Positions 27,117 through 36,281 of a stretch of DNA of 64,000 bases are shown here, piece after piece. Under the pieces are notes generated by a model. The model made no database searches, was not told where the DNA came from, and saw only the letters and a program-made list of their open reading frames with translations. Source of the stretch: Geomonas sp. Red32 (GTDB lineage Bacteria > Desulfobacterota > Desulfuromonadia > Geobacterales > Geobacteraceae); NCBI RefSeq assembly GCF_023652955.1, contig NZ_JAKLOY010000001.1, positions 1,364,001-1,428,000 on the forward strand. The letters are read 5' to 3'. The position numbers were made by a program, and so were the translations under genes. The stretch's first letter is position 1. Every line of letters starts with the position of its first letter.

Positions 27117-29609
27117 TTAGCCTTGGGCGAAGAAGGCTTCCATCCTGGCGCAGAGGGCGTCCTCTTCCCCTTTCTCGACGGTGACGCCGTGGAGGGCGGT
27201 GAGAAAGACGCGGCCGTAATTCTTGGTGAGGACGCGGGAGTCGAGGATCAGCACGGCGCCGCGGTCTTCCTTGCTCCTGATCAGCCGGCCGAACCCCTGC
27301 TTGAACTTGATCACCGCCTGCGGGACGGTGTAGCTCATGAAAGGATCGCCCCCCATGGCGGTAATGTGCTCGCTCCTCGCCTCCAGGATCGGCTCGGTCG
27401 GTACCCGGAACGGGAGCTTGGTGATGACCACCAGCTCCAACCCTTTCCCCTGCACGTCCACCCCTTCCCAGAACGAATCGGTGCCGAAGAGAACCGGATT
27501 GACGGCGGCCCGGAACTTGGTCAAAAGCAGGTGCCGGTTGGTCTCCCCCTGCCGCATCGGCGCGAGCCCGGCGGCCTTGAGAGGCTCGTTGAGCCGGTTA
27601 CTGACCTTCACGAGCAGATCGTAGGAGGTGAAGAGCACGAAGGCCCGCCCTTGGGAGATCTTGAGCGCCTTGAGCAGATGCTCGCAAAGGCGCGCCTCGA
27701 AGTGGGCGGACGCGGGCTCGGGCATGTCGGAGGGAACCGCCACGAAGGCCTGTTTCGCGTAGTCGAAGGGGGAGGGGAGGAGGAGCTCGCTCACCTTCTC
27801 CTTGGGGAGCTGATCGATCCCGCAACGCTTCTTGAGGAAGTCGAACTTCTCGCCGACCGCCAGCGTGGCAGAGGTGACGACCACGGTACGGAAATGGTCG
27901 AGGATGGCCTTCTTGATGGAATCGGCAACCTCCAGGGGGGATGAACAGAGCTTGGCGGCCGGCCCTTTCTTGAGCTCGAACCAGCGGCAGAACTCCTCTT
28001 CCCGGGTGGTGAAGAACCTGAGTGCCGCCACCGCGGTCTCCATCCTGAGCTTGATCCCCTGCAGGTCCGCCAGCGGCCCGGCGAGTTTTTCGAGCACCTT
28101 GTCCTGCAGCCGGTCGCATCCCTTCAAAAACGCCTGCATGGCGGAAGCGTATTCCCCCAGCGCCTTGCAGATCTCCTCGATGTGGACACTCACCTCGGCC
28201 CAAAGCGGCGTCGTGTAGATACCGGGAGTCACCCGCAGCTTCTGCTCGGTCCCCTTCATCTTCAGCTTCTTCATGAGGGCGTCGGCGATGGCGTCCATCC
28301 CCCGGGTTACCGTGTCGAGAACCGCCACCCGTTTAGGAATCAGGCGCCCTTCCAGCACCTCGGCGATTTCCAGGTAGAGGTCGTCCTGCGACTCGGGAAC
28401 GGCGGCGGAGAGCTGGGTGGAGAGCTGGGGAAGCACGCCGCGGTGGGATTTCTTGGGATGCTGGAGCTTGCCCATGAGCTTCACCAGGGCGAGCCGGGAG
28501 ACCTGGCTGGAGAGGAAGCTGGTGGCGACATCCTCCAGGTGGTGACCCTCGTCGAAGATCAGCCGCGAGAAGGGGGGGAGAATGGCGGTGGCGTCGTAGC
28601 CGGTCTCCTGGCGCACCGAGAGGTCGGCCATGAGGAGCGCGTGGTTGACCACCAGCACATCGGCTCCGGCTGCCTCGCGGCGGGCCTTGTAGAAGAAGCA
28701 GCGGGCGTAGTTGGCGCATTTGACACGGGTACACTGGTCCGCCTCGCAGCAGACTTCCTCCCAGACCTCGTCCTTGGGAATGAAAGAGAGGTCGCTGCGG
28801 CAGCCATCCTCGGTCTTCTTGCTCCAGGCGACGATGGCGTCGAGCTCCTGGGCCGCTTCGTCCTTGAAGAGGGAGGCGTCGGCGGCGTTCATCTGGAGCT
28901 TGCGGAGGCAAAGGTAGTTACCGCGCCCCTTGACCAGCACGGCGCGGAACTTCACCCCGGCGTGCTCCTGGAGAAAGGGGATATCCTTCTGGATCAGCTG
29001 TTCCTGGAGGTTGATGGTGTTGGTGGAGACCACCACCCGCTCCTTGTTGCGGACCGCCCAGAGCGCGGCGGGGAGGAGATAGGCGAGGGACTTGCCGGTG
29101 CCGGTGCCTGCCTCGACGACGGCCACCCGCCCCTCGTTGAAAGCCTCGGCCAGCAGGAGGGCCATCTTGGTCTGTTCGGGACGGTGCTCGTAGCCGGGGA
29201 GCGATCCGGCGAGCTCGCCATCGGGGGCGTAGAAGCGCTCGATCTCGGGGTAGCTCAGCCGCTCGATGCTCTTGCGGGCGAAAGGGGCGACGACCTGGTT
29301 GCAGCGCTCGGCGTGGTTGTCGATGATGTAGAAGCCGATCCCCTGGTTTCCCAGCAGGGAGGCTATCTCGACGTCGGGCTGGGAGGGGGTGAGGTTGCCG
29401 GAGGGGTGGTTATGGATGACGACATCGCCGAAGGTGGCGGCGATCATGATGGCGGGGACTGCATCGCGGTTGCCACGGGCCAAAGCCTCGACTTCGACTA
29501 CCACCCGGGCTTCGTCGGTACGACCTAAAAAGAAGACTTCGTTGCCTTCCGCTTCACTGATTGACGCACGAAGCTGCTTGATAGCTTCCGCCGAAAAACA
29601 TCTTTGCAT
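27117..29609 (-). CDS. JAB-domain plus DinG/XPD-type helicase fusion
   Basis: The 830-residue protein starts with a JAB/RadC-like domain: VVIHNHPSGNLTPSQPD (about residues 62-78) has the full HxHPSGxxxPSxxD metal motif. It is followed by an ATP-dependent iron-sulfur helicase: VEAGTGTGKSLAYLLP near 163 (Walker A), four cysteines in the CCEADQCTRVKCANYARC region near 285-303 (iron-sulfur cluster), and FDEGHHLEDVA near 347 (DEAH box). The helicase end shows FGTDSFWEGVDVQG and GFGRLIRSKEDRGAVLILDSR. DinG unwinds D-loops, R-loops and RNA-DNA hybrids. The JAB fusion suggests that peptide or isopeptide cleavage, or simply metal binding, is linked to unwinding. Confidence 0.88.
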   Translation of the reverse strand: MQRCFSAEAIKQLRASISEAEGNEVFFLGRTDEARVVVEVEALARGNRDAVPAIMIAATFGDVVIHNHPSGNLTPSQPDVEIASLLGNQGIGFYIIDNHAERCNQVVAPFARKSIERLSYPEIERFYAPDGELAGSLPGYEHRPEQTKMALLLAEAFNEGRVAVVEAGTGTGKSLAYLLPAALWAVRNKERVVVSTNTINLQEQLIQKDIPFLQEHAGVKFRAVLVKGRGNYLCLRKLQMNAADASLFKDEAAQELDAIVAWSKKTEDGCRSDLSFIPKDEVWEEVCCEADQCTRVKCANYARCFFYKARREAAGADVLVVNHALLMADLSVRQETGYDATAILPPFSRLIFDEGHHLEDVATSFLSSQVSRLALVKLMGKLQHPKKSHRGVLPQLSTQLSAAVPESQDDLYLEIAEVLEGRLIPKRVAVLDTVTRGMDAIADALMKKLKMKGTEQKLRVTPGIYTTPLWAEVSVHIEEICKALGEYASAMQAFLKGCDRLQDKVLEKLAGPLADLQGIKLRMETAVAALRFFTTREEEFCRWFELKKGPAAKLCSSPLEVADSIKKAILDHFRTVVVTSATLAVGEKFDFLKKRCGIDQLPKEKVSELLLPSPFDYAKQAFVAVPSDMPEPASAHFEARLCEHLLKALKISQGRAFVLFTSYDLLVKVSNRLNEPLKAAGLAPMRQGETNRHLLLTKFRAAVNPVLFGTDSFWEGVDVQGKGLELVVITKLPFRVPTEPILEARSEHITAMGGDPFMSYTVPQAVIKFKQGFGRLIRSKEDRGAVLILDSRVLTKNYGRVFLTALHGVTVEKGEEDALCARMEAFFAQG

Positions 29610-29679
29610 AGTGGATGAAAATACAGGGTTCGGCCGGGAGGCGCAACAGAAAAGGGCGATCTAGCGGGAAAGTTCGGGC

Positions 29680-29885
29680 CTTCAGGTTCCCCCCTTTGCG
29701 AAGGGGGGACAGGGGGGATTTTTACCGGCGACAGTCATTGCCGAGGCGCAGGAAGAGGCACCCCTCCGGAAAGTCCCCCTTTGAAAAAGGGGGATTTAGG
29801 GGGATTTGCTGTAGCCGGTGAGTTGGGCAGAACCAAATCCCCCCCGCCCCCCCTTTTTTCAAAGGGGGGAGTGTCAAACGGAGAG
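29680..29885. repeat. Three GC-rich palindromes upstream of the radical SAM gene
   Basis: Copies lie at about 29690-29722 (reverse orientation, ...GGGGGGACAGGGGGGATTTTT), 29778-29811 (GTCCCCCTTTGAAAAAGGGGGATTTAGGGGGATTT) and 29835-29868. They fill the 349-base gap 29610-29958, where no gene is seen. Confidence 0.8.
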
Positions 29886-29958
29886 GGACTTGCCGATAGC
29901 GGGGATAGCCTTTCCTTGGGCCACCAACCTGTGGTAGAAGAACCGTCTGGGGGAACGG

Positions 29959-30882
29959 ATGGATCATCGCTACAACGCATTTTCCGACGAGCTGAAACGG
30001 CTCTTCGGCTGCAAGGTTCAGAGGCTGTCGGTGGACGCCGGGTTCACCTGCCCGAACCGGGACGGGAGCCTCGGGGGCGACGGCTGTTCGTTCTGCGGCG
30101 GGAAGGGGTCGGGTTCCTACGGTATCCTGCGGGGCTCGGCCGTAGCGGAGCAGCTCGAGCACTCCAAGGAGGTCATGGTCCGCAAGTACAAGGCGGCCAA
30201 ATTCCTCGCTTATTTCCAGTCGTATTCGAATACCTATGGGCCGGTGGAGCGCCTTAAAGAGGTCTACGACCAGGCGCTGTCGGTCCCCGACGTGGTGGGG
30301 CTCGTCGTGGGGACCAGGCCCGATTGCCTCCCGCCGGACGTCCTCGACCTCCTCGCCGGCTACGCGAAACGCTGCTATTTCTGGCTGGAGCTTGGCCTGC
30401 AGTCTCCCCTGGACCGGACCCTCGACGCCATCAACCGGGGACACGACGTCGCGTCCTTTACAAGGGCCGTAGAGGAGTGCAAGAAGAGGGGAATCCGGGT
30501 CTGCGCCCACCTGATCCTGGGGCTTCCGGGGGAGAGCAGGGAGGAGATGCTGTCCGGAGCGGAGTTCGTCAACGCCGCCGGGGTGGACGGGGTGAAGATC
30601 CACCTGTTGCACGTGATGCGGGGGACCCGGCTTGCCGAGGAGTATGGGCGGGGGGAGGTCACGGTGATGGATCGGGATCAGTACGTCGGGCTTGTCTGCG
30701 ATTTCCTGGAGCGGCTCGATCCCCGGATCGTGGTCCAGCGGCTCACCGGGGACGGCAACCGGCAGGACTTGATCGCGCCCCTCTGGTCGCTGAACAAGTT
30801 CGAGGTGCTGAACTGCATCGACAACGAGATGGAGAGGCGGGGGAGCTGGCAGGGAAAACCAAGGACAATGGAACGCGGATGA
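29959..30882 (+). CDS. TIGR01212 radical SAM protein (YhcC-like)
   Basis: The 307-residue product carries the variant cluster motif of this family, CPNRDGSLGGDGCSFC near residues 30-45, which binds a 4Fe-4S cluster for radical SAM chemistry. LELGLQSPLDRTLDAINRGHD near 137-157, HLILGLPGESREEML near 183-197 and the final NKFEVLNCIDNE follow family order. The substrate is unknown. The last few codons (KPRTMERG) and the stop are supplied by the GCGGAT repeat that begins at 30868, so the natural C-terminus has been altered or extended by the repeat. Confidence 0.9.
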   Translation: MDHRYNAFSDELKRLFGCKVQRLSVDAGFTCPNRDGSLGGDGCSFCGGKGSGSYGILRGSAVAEQLEHSKEVMVRKYKAAKFLAYFQSYSNTYGPVERLKEVYDQALSVPDVVGLVVGTRPDCLPPDVLDLLAGYAKRCYFWLELGLQSPLDRTLDAINRGHDVASFTRAVEECKKRGIRVCAHLILGLPGESREEMLSGAEFVNAAGVDGVKIHLLHVMRGTRLAEEYGRGEVTVMDRDQYVGLVCDFLERLDPRIVVQRLTGDGNRQDLIAPLWSLNKFEVLNCIDNEMERRGSWQGKPRTMERG

Positions 30883-31197
30883 CGCGGATTGGGCGGATTA
30901 ACGCGGATCAGGCAAAGGCAAAGACTAGATCAAAAGCAATGGAACACGGATCAAATCTGATGTAACGGATAAAGGCGGATTAGGCTTTAAATCTTTTTTT
31001 ACTCAATCAGAAGCTAAAATGATGAAAGGCGGATCACCCGAGAGGGGACCCGCCTTGTCTTGTTTTAAGGGGTAACTCTAAAAGTCTTTATCCGTGTACA
31101 TCTGTTACATCAGATTTGATCCGTGTTCAAAGGTTTAAGGTTTTAAGATTTATCCGCGGAAATCCGCTAAATCCGCGTCATCCGCGTTCTATTAAGG
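30868..31197. repeat. GCGGAT-family palindromic array
   Basis: Left end: GGAACGCGGATGACGCGGAT from 30871 and further GCGGAT units. Right end: TTTATCCGCGGAAATCCGC...GTCATCCGCGTTC up to 31188. Inside, GAACACGGATCAAATC... at 30942-30970 pairs with 31100-31128 with 28 of 29 matches. In the centre a GC-rich hairpin, GGCGG...CCGCC at about 31024-31052, precedes a T-rich run and may terminate transcription. No gene is present. Confidence 0.85.
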
Positions 31198-31206
31198 TTT
31201 TGATCC

Positions 31207-32433
31207 TTAGAACGGATACCCCAGTCCCACGAAGACGGCGGGGCCTTCACTGCCTACGCCGACGTCGATACGCCCCACGATGTTCGGCCTGATCACCGCC
31301 CGGAAACCGACGCCCGGGTTGAATTCGAAGGCATTGGGGTTCACTTCCACCATCGATTTCATCACGCCGCCGAAGTCGACGAAGGGGGCCAACTCCCAAT
31401 CGGCGGTCACTCCGAAGATCTCCCACCTGAAGAGCCTGATCCTCTCCTCCAGATTCAACAGCATATAACTGCTGTCGATGAAACGGTTTCTCCCGTAGCC
31501 GCGCAGGGTGTTCTCGCCTCCCAAGACGCTCCGCTCCAGAAAGGGGACATGCTCGCCGAGCGTCTGGCTGTAGGCGAGCCTCGCCACGCTGATGTAGCGC
31601 CCGTCCACCAGCGGAAGGTATCCCTTCACTTCACCGTCGTAGTGGCGATAGTTGGCGCTGCTCCCGAAGATGGTGGCGCTGTTCTCGAAGGCCACTTTGG
31701 CCCGGATCCCGGTGGTCGGCATGGTGGGGGAATCGAGGGTGTTGTAAATGAGTGAGAGCGACTGGGCATGGGCGGTGAACCCGTTCACGCCGGGGATGTT
31801 GGGGAAACGGTCCCGGATGAAGGGAACCTTCCGCACCGCCCCCTCACCGATGCCGACATCGCGGTAACGCTCCCCGACCTGGAACTGGGTATGATCCAGC
31901 ACAGGATAGCCGGCGGTCAGCGTGAAGCCGGTTTCTTCGTCGGCGTAGTTGGTCTCCTTGTCCTTCCGGCTCCACGACTGGAAGCCGTAGAAGCGGGCGG
32001 AACCGTCGGAGAAGGTGTAGAGGAAGAGGTTCAGCTCCAGCTCCCGGTTCATCAGGCTCTGGTCGCGGACCTTCAGTTCGTAGTCCTCGTTTACCTTGGT
32101 CGACTTGGAGAGGTTGAACTCGAAGCTCCGGTCGGCGGTTGGGTAGTAGGCCCCGTAGAGGGTTGAGGAGATGCCGAAGTTGTCGTTCTGGTTGACCTGG
32201 GGGGCGAGCAGCGAACAGACCTCGTCCTTCTCGTTATGCAGGAGAAAGGCGGTCAGGCCGCCGTAGGTGATCCCCTCGTTGGGGCTGGAGGCGATCACCG
32301 GCAGCGGGATGGTCACCACCTTTACCCGTTGGGTTTCGAGCGGGGGAACCGGAACCTGCCCCGGAGCCAGGTACGTGGTGCACCCGGCGAGCAGGAGGGC
32401 AAGCATTAAGAAAATGTAAAGCCTGAAGAACAT
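31207..32433 (-). CDS. Omp85/BamA-type outer-membrane lipoprotein without POTRA domains
   Basis: The 408-residue product has the lipobox LLLAGC near residues 13-18 and then almost entirely beta-barrel sequence. The Omp85 barrel signature is present: VLGGENTLRGYGRNRFIDS near 304-322 (the RGY motif of loop 6), VTADWELAPFVDFG near 344-357 and the final GVGSEGPAVFVGLGYPF ending in Phe. There are no POTRA domains: only about 45 residues separate the lipobox from the first strands. It may be a patatin-less D15-type porin or translocation barrel of unknown substrate. Confidence 0.85.
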   Translation of the reverse strand: MFFRLYIFLMLALLLAGCTTYLAPGQVPVPPLETQRVKVVTIPLPVIASSPNEGITYGGLTAFLLHNEKDEVCSLLAPQVNQNDNFGISSTLYGAYYPTADRSFEFNLSKSTKVNEDYELKVRDQSLMNRELELNLFLYTFSDGSARFYGFQSWSRKDKETNYADEETGFTLTAGYPVLDHTQFQVGERYRDVGIGEGAVRKVPFIRDRFPNIPGVNGFTAHAQSLSLIYNTLDSPTMPTTGIRAKVAFENSATIFGSSANYRHYDGEVKGYLPLVDGRYISVARLAYSQTLGEHVPFLERSVLGGENTLRGYGRNRFIDSSYMLLNLEERIRLFRWEIFGVTADWELAPFVDFGGVMKSMVEVNPNAFEFNPGVGFRAVIRPNIVGRIDVGVGSEGPAVFVGLGYPF

Positions 32434-32748
32434 TGGTCGTTATCGTCCGGAAAAATTGAAGAAAGATATCCCGTCGCGGAGGCTTTTACAACAAAAAAAA
32501 TAGCGGTAACTGCGCCCCTTCCGGCTGCTCCGGCCCGGGGAGACGATCGTTCCGGAGTGGGGTGACCGGCCATCGGCACAGGTCAAAATGTTGACCCGGG
32601 ACCCGATAAAAATGACGGGGCCGGCGCCCCGGCAGGGGGGGAGGCCGCCCCCGCAAACCGTTACGAAACCGCCCAGTTACCGTCCCACCCGCCCGCACTC
32701 CCCTGTTTTCCGCGCCTTACGTCTTCCAACGGCCTCCTTTCGAGAGGA

Positions 32749-32764
32749 TGGCATACCGGTTGCA
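32749..32764 (+). promoter_or_regulatory. Sigma-54 promoter of the flhA operon
   Basis: TGGCAT, then ACCGG, then TTGCA matches the -24/-12 consensus with GG and GC exactly ten bases apart. The predicted start is about 40 bases upstream of flhA. It lies in the 379-base gap 32434-32812, where I see no other feature. Sigma-54 control of flagellar genes is known in Geobacter. Confidence 0.75.
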
Positions 32765-32812
32765 CAGTGTCCTGCCATAGAAATTCCACCACCCACGAGG
32801 AAAACGGCAGGC

Positions 32813-34897
32813 ATGGCCACTCCAGCAGCGAACACTTTAGCCGCACCGGCGGCAGGCAGGAACTCGGATATCTACATGGCGGTAGCCCTCATCGGGATAC
32901 TCTCCCTGATGATCATTCCGCTTCCCGCCTTTCTCCTGGACATATTCCTGGCCACCAACATCACCGTCGCGCTGGTCATCCTGCTGGTCTGCCTCTACAC
33001 CACCCAGGCGCTCGACTTCTCGGTCTTCCCCTCCATCCTGCTGGTCACCACGCTCTTCCGGCTGGCCCTCAACATCGCCTCCACCCGTCTCATTCTGTTG
33101 CACGGCAACGAGGGGACCGAGGCGGCGGGGTCGGTCATCAAGGCCTTCGGCCAGTTCGTGGTCGGGGGGAACTATGTGGTCGGTGCGGTCATCTTCCTCA
33201 TCCTGGTGATCATCAACTTCGTGGTCATCACCAAGGGTGCCGGGCGCGTGGCCGAGGTGGCCGCCCGCTTCACCCTGGACGCCATGCCGGGCAAGCAGAT
33301 GGCCATCGACGCCGACCTCTCCAACGGGCTTCTGACCGACAAGGAGGCCAAGCAGCGGAGGAAGAACATCTCCCGGGAGGCCGACTTCTACGGCTCCATG
33401 GACGGCGCCTCCAAGTTCGTCCGCGGGGACGCGGTGGCCGGCATCCTCATCGTGCTGGTCAACATCCTGGGCGGCTTCGTGATCGGCGTCTGGCAGAAGG
33501 GGATGCCGCTCACCGAGGCCCTTTCCAACTACACCCTTTTGACCATCGGCGAGGGGCTGGTGGCCCAGGTCCCGGCGCTCATCATCTCCACCGCCGCCGG
33601 CGTCATCGTCACCCGCTCGGCCGACGAGAACAACTTCGGCCACGAGATCGCCGGCCAGCTGATGAACTACCCCCGGGCCTTCCAGGTCTCCTCCGGCGTC
33701 CTCTTCCTCTTCGCCCTCATCCCGGGGCTTCCCCACTTCGCCTTCCTGCTCCTCTCCGGCACCGCCTTCCTGGTCTCCCGCATGGCGACCGAGAAGAAGG
33801 TCGAGGAGGTGGAGGAGGCGGCCGCCGCGGCCCAGGTGGCCGACGAGGACCTCGACCAGATCAGCTCGATCCGCCCGCTCGACATGCTGGAGCTCGAAGT
33901 CGGCTACGGGCTGGTCCCGATGGTGGACGCCAACCAGCAGGGGGAGCTCCTCGACCGCATCCGCTCCATCCGCAAACAGGTGGCCGACCGGATGGGGTTC
34001 ATCGTTCCCCCGATCCACATCCACGACAACCTGCAGCTGAAACCGTACGAGTACAACATCCTGATCAACGGCGCCAAGGTGGGGGGCGGCGAGCTCTCCG
34101 GGCAGTACCTGGCCATGGATTCCGGCGGCGCCGCCGGCCTCATCGAGGGGATCAAGACCACCGAGCCGGTCTTCGGGCTCCCCGCCATCTGGATCAAGGG
34201 GAAGGAACGGGAGAAGGCGCAGGTCTCCGGCTACACGGTGGTCGACAACACCACCATCCTGGCCACCCACATCAGCGAGACCATCAAGAAGCACGCCCAC
34301 GAGCTGGTCGGCCGCCAGGAGCTGCAGGCGCTCCTCGACTCCATCGCCGCCACCCTCCCGAAGGTCGTGGAGGAGCTGGTTCCCTCGCTCCTCTCCCTGG
34401 GGACCGTGCTCCGCGTGGTCAAGAACCTCCTCAAGGAAAACGTCTCCATCCGCGACCTCCGCTCCATCCTGGAGACCCTGGCCGATTACGGCGGGGTGAC
34501 CAAGGACCCGGACATGCTGACCGAGTTCGTCCGCCAGAGCCTGGGGCGCTACATCGTCGAGCAGTACAAGCGCGAGGACGACACCCTCTGCGTGCTGACC
34601 ATGGACCGCGAGGTCGAGGAGACCATCGCCGACGCGGTCCAGCTCTCCGAGCAGGGGAGCTACCTGGCCATCGACCCGCACGCCGCCCAGAAGATCCTGG
34701 CGGCGATCAGGAGAAACGCCGAACAGTTCGACGGCGTGGGAGCGCTGCCGGTGCTGATGGCCTCTCCCACCATTCGCCGGCATGTCAAGAAACTGACTGA
34801 ACGCTATCTTCCCAACCTGGCGGTCATCTCGCACAACGAGATCCCGCCCAACATTAAAATCCAATCTCTAGGGGTGGTGATGCTCAATGCTAGTTAA
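32813..34897 (+). CDS. flhA: Flagellar type III export apparatus protein
   Basis: The 694-residue inner-membrane component forms the nonameric export gate ring. The N-terminal half has about eight membrane segments and the FHIPEP signature region (TRLILLHGNEGTEAAGSVIKAFGQFVVGGNYVVG, FTLDAMPGKQMAIDADL near 155-171). The C-terminal half from about 360 is the cytoplasmic docking domain. The ATG at 32813 is chosen because upstream codons in frame show no conservation and the sigma-54 start lies 40 bases ahead. flhF overlaps its end by 11 bases. fliPQR and flhB are not in this window. Confidence 0.97.
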   Translation: MATPAANTLAAPAAGRNSDIYMAVALIGILSLMIIPLPAFLLDIFLATNITVALVILLVCLYTTQALDFSVFPSILLVTTLFRLALNIASTRLILLHGNEGTEAAGSVIKAFGQFVVGGNYVVGAVIFLILVIINFVVITKGAGRVAEVAARFTLDAMPGKQMAIDADLSNGLLTDKEAKQRRKNISREADFYGSMDGASKFVRGDAVAGILIVLVNILGGFVIGVWQKGMPLTEALSNYTLLTIGEGLVAQVPALIISTAAGVIVTRSADENNFGHEIAGQLMNYPRAFQVSSGVLFLFALIPGLPHFAFLLLSGTAFLVSRMATEKKVEEVEEAAAAAQVADEDLDQISSIRPLDMLELEVGYGLVPMVDANQQGELLDRIRSIRKQVADRMGFIVPPIHIHDNLQLKPYEYNILINGAKVGGGELSGQYLAMDSGGAAGLIEGIKTTEPVFGLPAIWIKGKEREKAQVSGYTVVDNTTILATHISETIKKHAHELVGRQELQALLDSIAATLPKVVEELVPSLLSLGTVLRVVKNLLKENVSIRDLRSILETLADYGGVTKDPDMLTEFVRQSLGRYIVEQYKREDDTLCVLTMDREVEETIADAVQLSEQGSYLAIDPHAAQKILAAIRRNAEQFDGVGALPVLMASPTIRRHVKKLTERYLPNLAVISHNEIPPNIKIQSLGVVMLNAS

Positions 34898-36281
34898 AAC
34901 CTTTCAAGCGGAACAGATGTCGGAGGCGCTCAGGATGGTGAAGGCCGAGATGGGCCTGGACGCGATGATCCTCTCCTCCAAGAAAGAACGGCGTAAGGGT
35001 ATCCTCGGGTTCTTCAGCAAGCCCTACTTCGAGGTCACCGCGGCCCTGGAACCGCGGCCGGTGGCCCCGCGCCCCAACCCGTACCAGGAAGAGCAGCCTC
35101 CCCCGAGGGAGCTCTCCACCCGCGAGGAGTTCCAGAACTCGATGCTGGGCCCCCTGGCCCGCGAGGTCCGCGAGCTGAAGCAGCGGGTCGAGGCGCTCAC
35201 CAGGAAGGACGCCGCCTCCGCCGCACCGCCGGCCGACAAGGGGCAGCGCGGCGAGGCCGGCGGCGAAGCGGAGGCCCCGCGGACCTTCGCCAAGGAGGAG
35301 CTCGAAGAGATCAAGAAGCTCCTCTACAGCGCGGTCGGCGCCAAGGATAACGGGCTCCCGAAGGCGCTCAGCTTCCCGATGGCCGACGCCGCCGAACCGG
35401 TGGTCTCCGGTGCCATCGAGACGTTCGCCAAGCCGCTCCACGCCACGGCGGCCACAGCGGCACCTGCGGCTTCGGCCGCCGCCGACGAGCGGACCCAGAT
35501 GGTGCTCGAGCTTCTGGCCGCCGAGCTCCGGGCCGCGGAGCTGAGCCCGGCCGCCATCGACCTCCTCGTCGACCATATCCGTCCCGCCGCCGAGGCGGGC
35601 GCCACCGCCCACCAGCTGCGCGGCATGCTGGTCCAGACCCTCTCCGGGATGGTCAAGTGCGCGGGAAGCGTCCGGATGAAGAAAAACGGCACCAAGATCA
35701 TGGCGGTGGTCGGGCCGACCGGCGTCGGCAAGACCACCACCATCGCCAAGCTGGCCGCCCTGCACGCCTTGAACCGCGGCCTCTCGGTGGCGCTCGTCAC
35801 CACCGACAACTTCAGGGTAGGCGCCGTCGAGCAGCTGAAGACCTACGCGAAGATCATGGACCTCCCGCTCGAGGTGGTCTCCACCGTCCCCGAGATGCAG
35901 GAGGCGCTGGCCGCCCACGCCGACAAGGACCTGATCCTGATCGACACCGCAGGCAGAAGCCCCAAGGATTCCGAGCGGATCGAGGAGCTCAAGGGGTTCG
36001 TCGAGTGCCACCCCGGGATCGAGACCTATCTCTGCGTATCGGCCACCACCCGCCCCCGCGAGCTGGACGAGATCGTGGCCATGTTCGGATCGCTCCCCAT
36101 CGCCCGGCTCCTCTTCACCAAGCTCGACGAGAGCGAAAGCTACGGCTGCATCGTCGACACCCATTTGAAGCACAAGCTCCCGCTTTCCTATTTCACCACC
36201 GGGCAGAAGGTACCCGAGGACATTGAGCTCGCCACGGCGAGAAGGCTCGCCACCCTGGTGGTGAAGGAGGTTGCACGATGA
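34887..36281 (+). CDS. flhF: SRP-type GTPase for flagellar placement
   Basis: The 464-residue protein has an N-terminal basic region (MLVKTFQAEQMSEALRMVKAEMG), an Ala/Pro-rich linker to about residue 210, and the NG GTPase domain: GPTGVGKTTTIAKLAA near 276-291, TTDNFRVGAVEQLKTYA near 305, DTAGRSPKD near 352 and FTKLDESESYG near 410. FlhF marks the pole and recruits the first export components. It overlaps flhA and flhG, indicating coupled translation. Confidence 0.96.
   Translation: MLVKTFQAEQMSEALRMVKAEMGLDAMILSSKKERRKGILGFFSKPYFEVTAALEPRPVAPRPNPYQEEQPPPRELSTREEFQNSMLGPLAREVRELKQRVEALTRKDAASAAPPADKGQRGEAGGEAEAPRTFAKEELEEIKKLLYSAVGAKDNGLPKALSFPMADAAEPVVSGAIETFAKPLHATAATAAPAASAAADERTQMVLELLAAELRAAELSPAAIDLLVDHIRPAAEAGATAHQLRGMLVQTLSGMVKCAGSVRMKKNGTKIMAVVGPTGVGKTTTIAKLAALHALNRGLSVALVTTDNFRVGAVEQLKTYAKIMDLPLEVVSTVPEMQEALAAHADKDLILIDTAGRSPKDSERIEELKGFVECHPGIETYLCVSATTRPRELDEIVAMFGSLPIARLLFTKLDESESYGCIVDTHLKHKLPLSYFTTGQKVPEDIELATARRLATLVVKEVAR

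Noticed and set aside
32837-34864. 675-codon minus-strand and 677-codon plus-strand frames over flhA
   Set aside because: They are His/Gly/Asp- or Arg/Pro-rich shadows of flhA.
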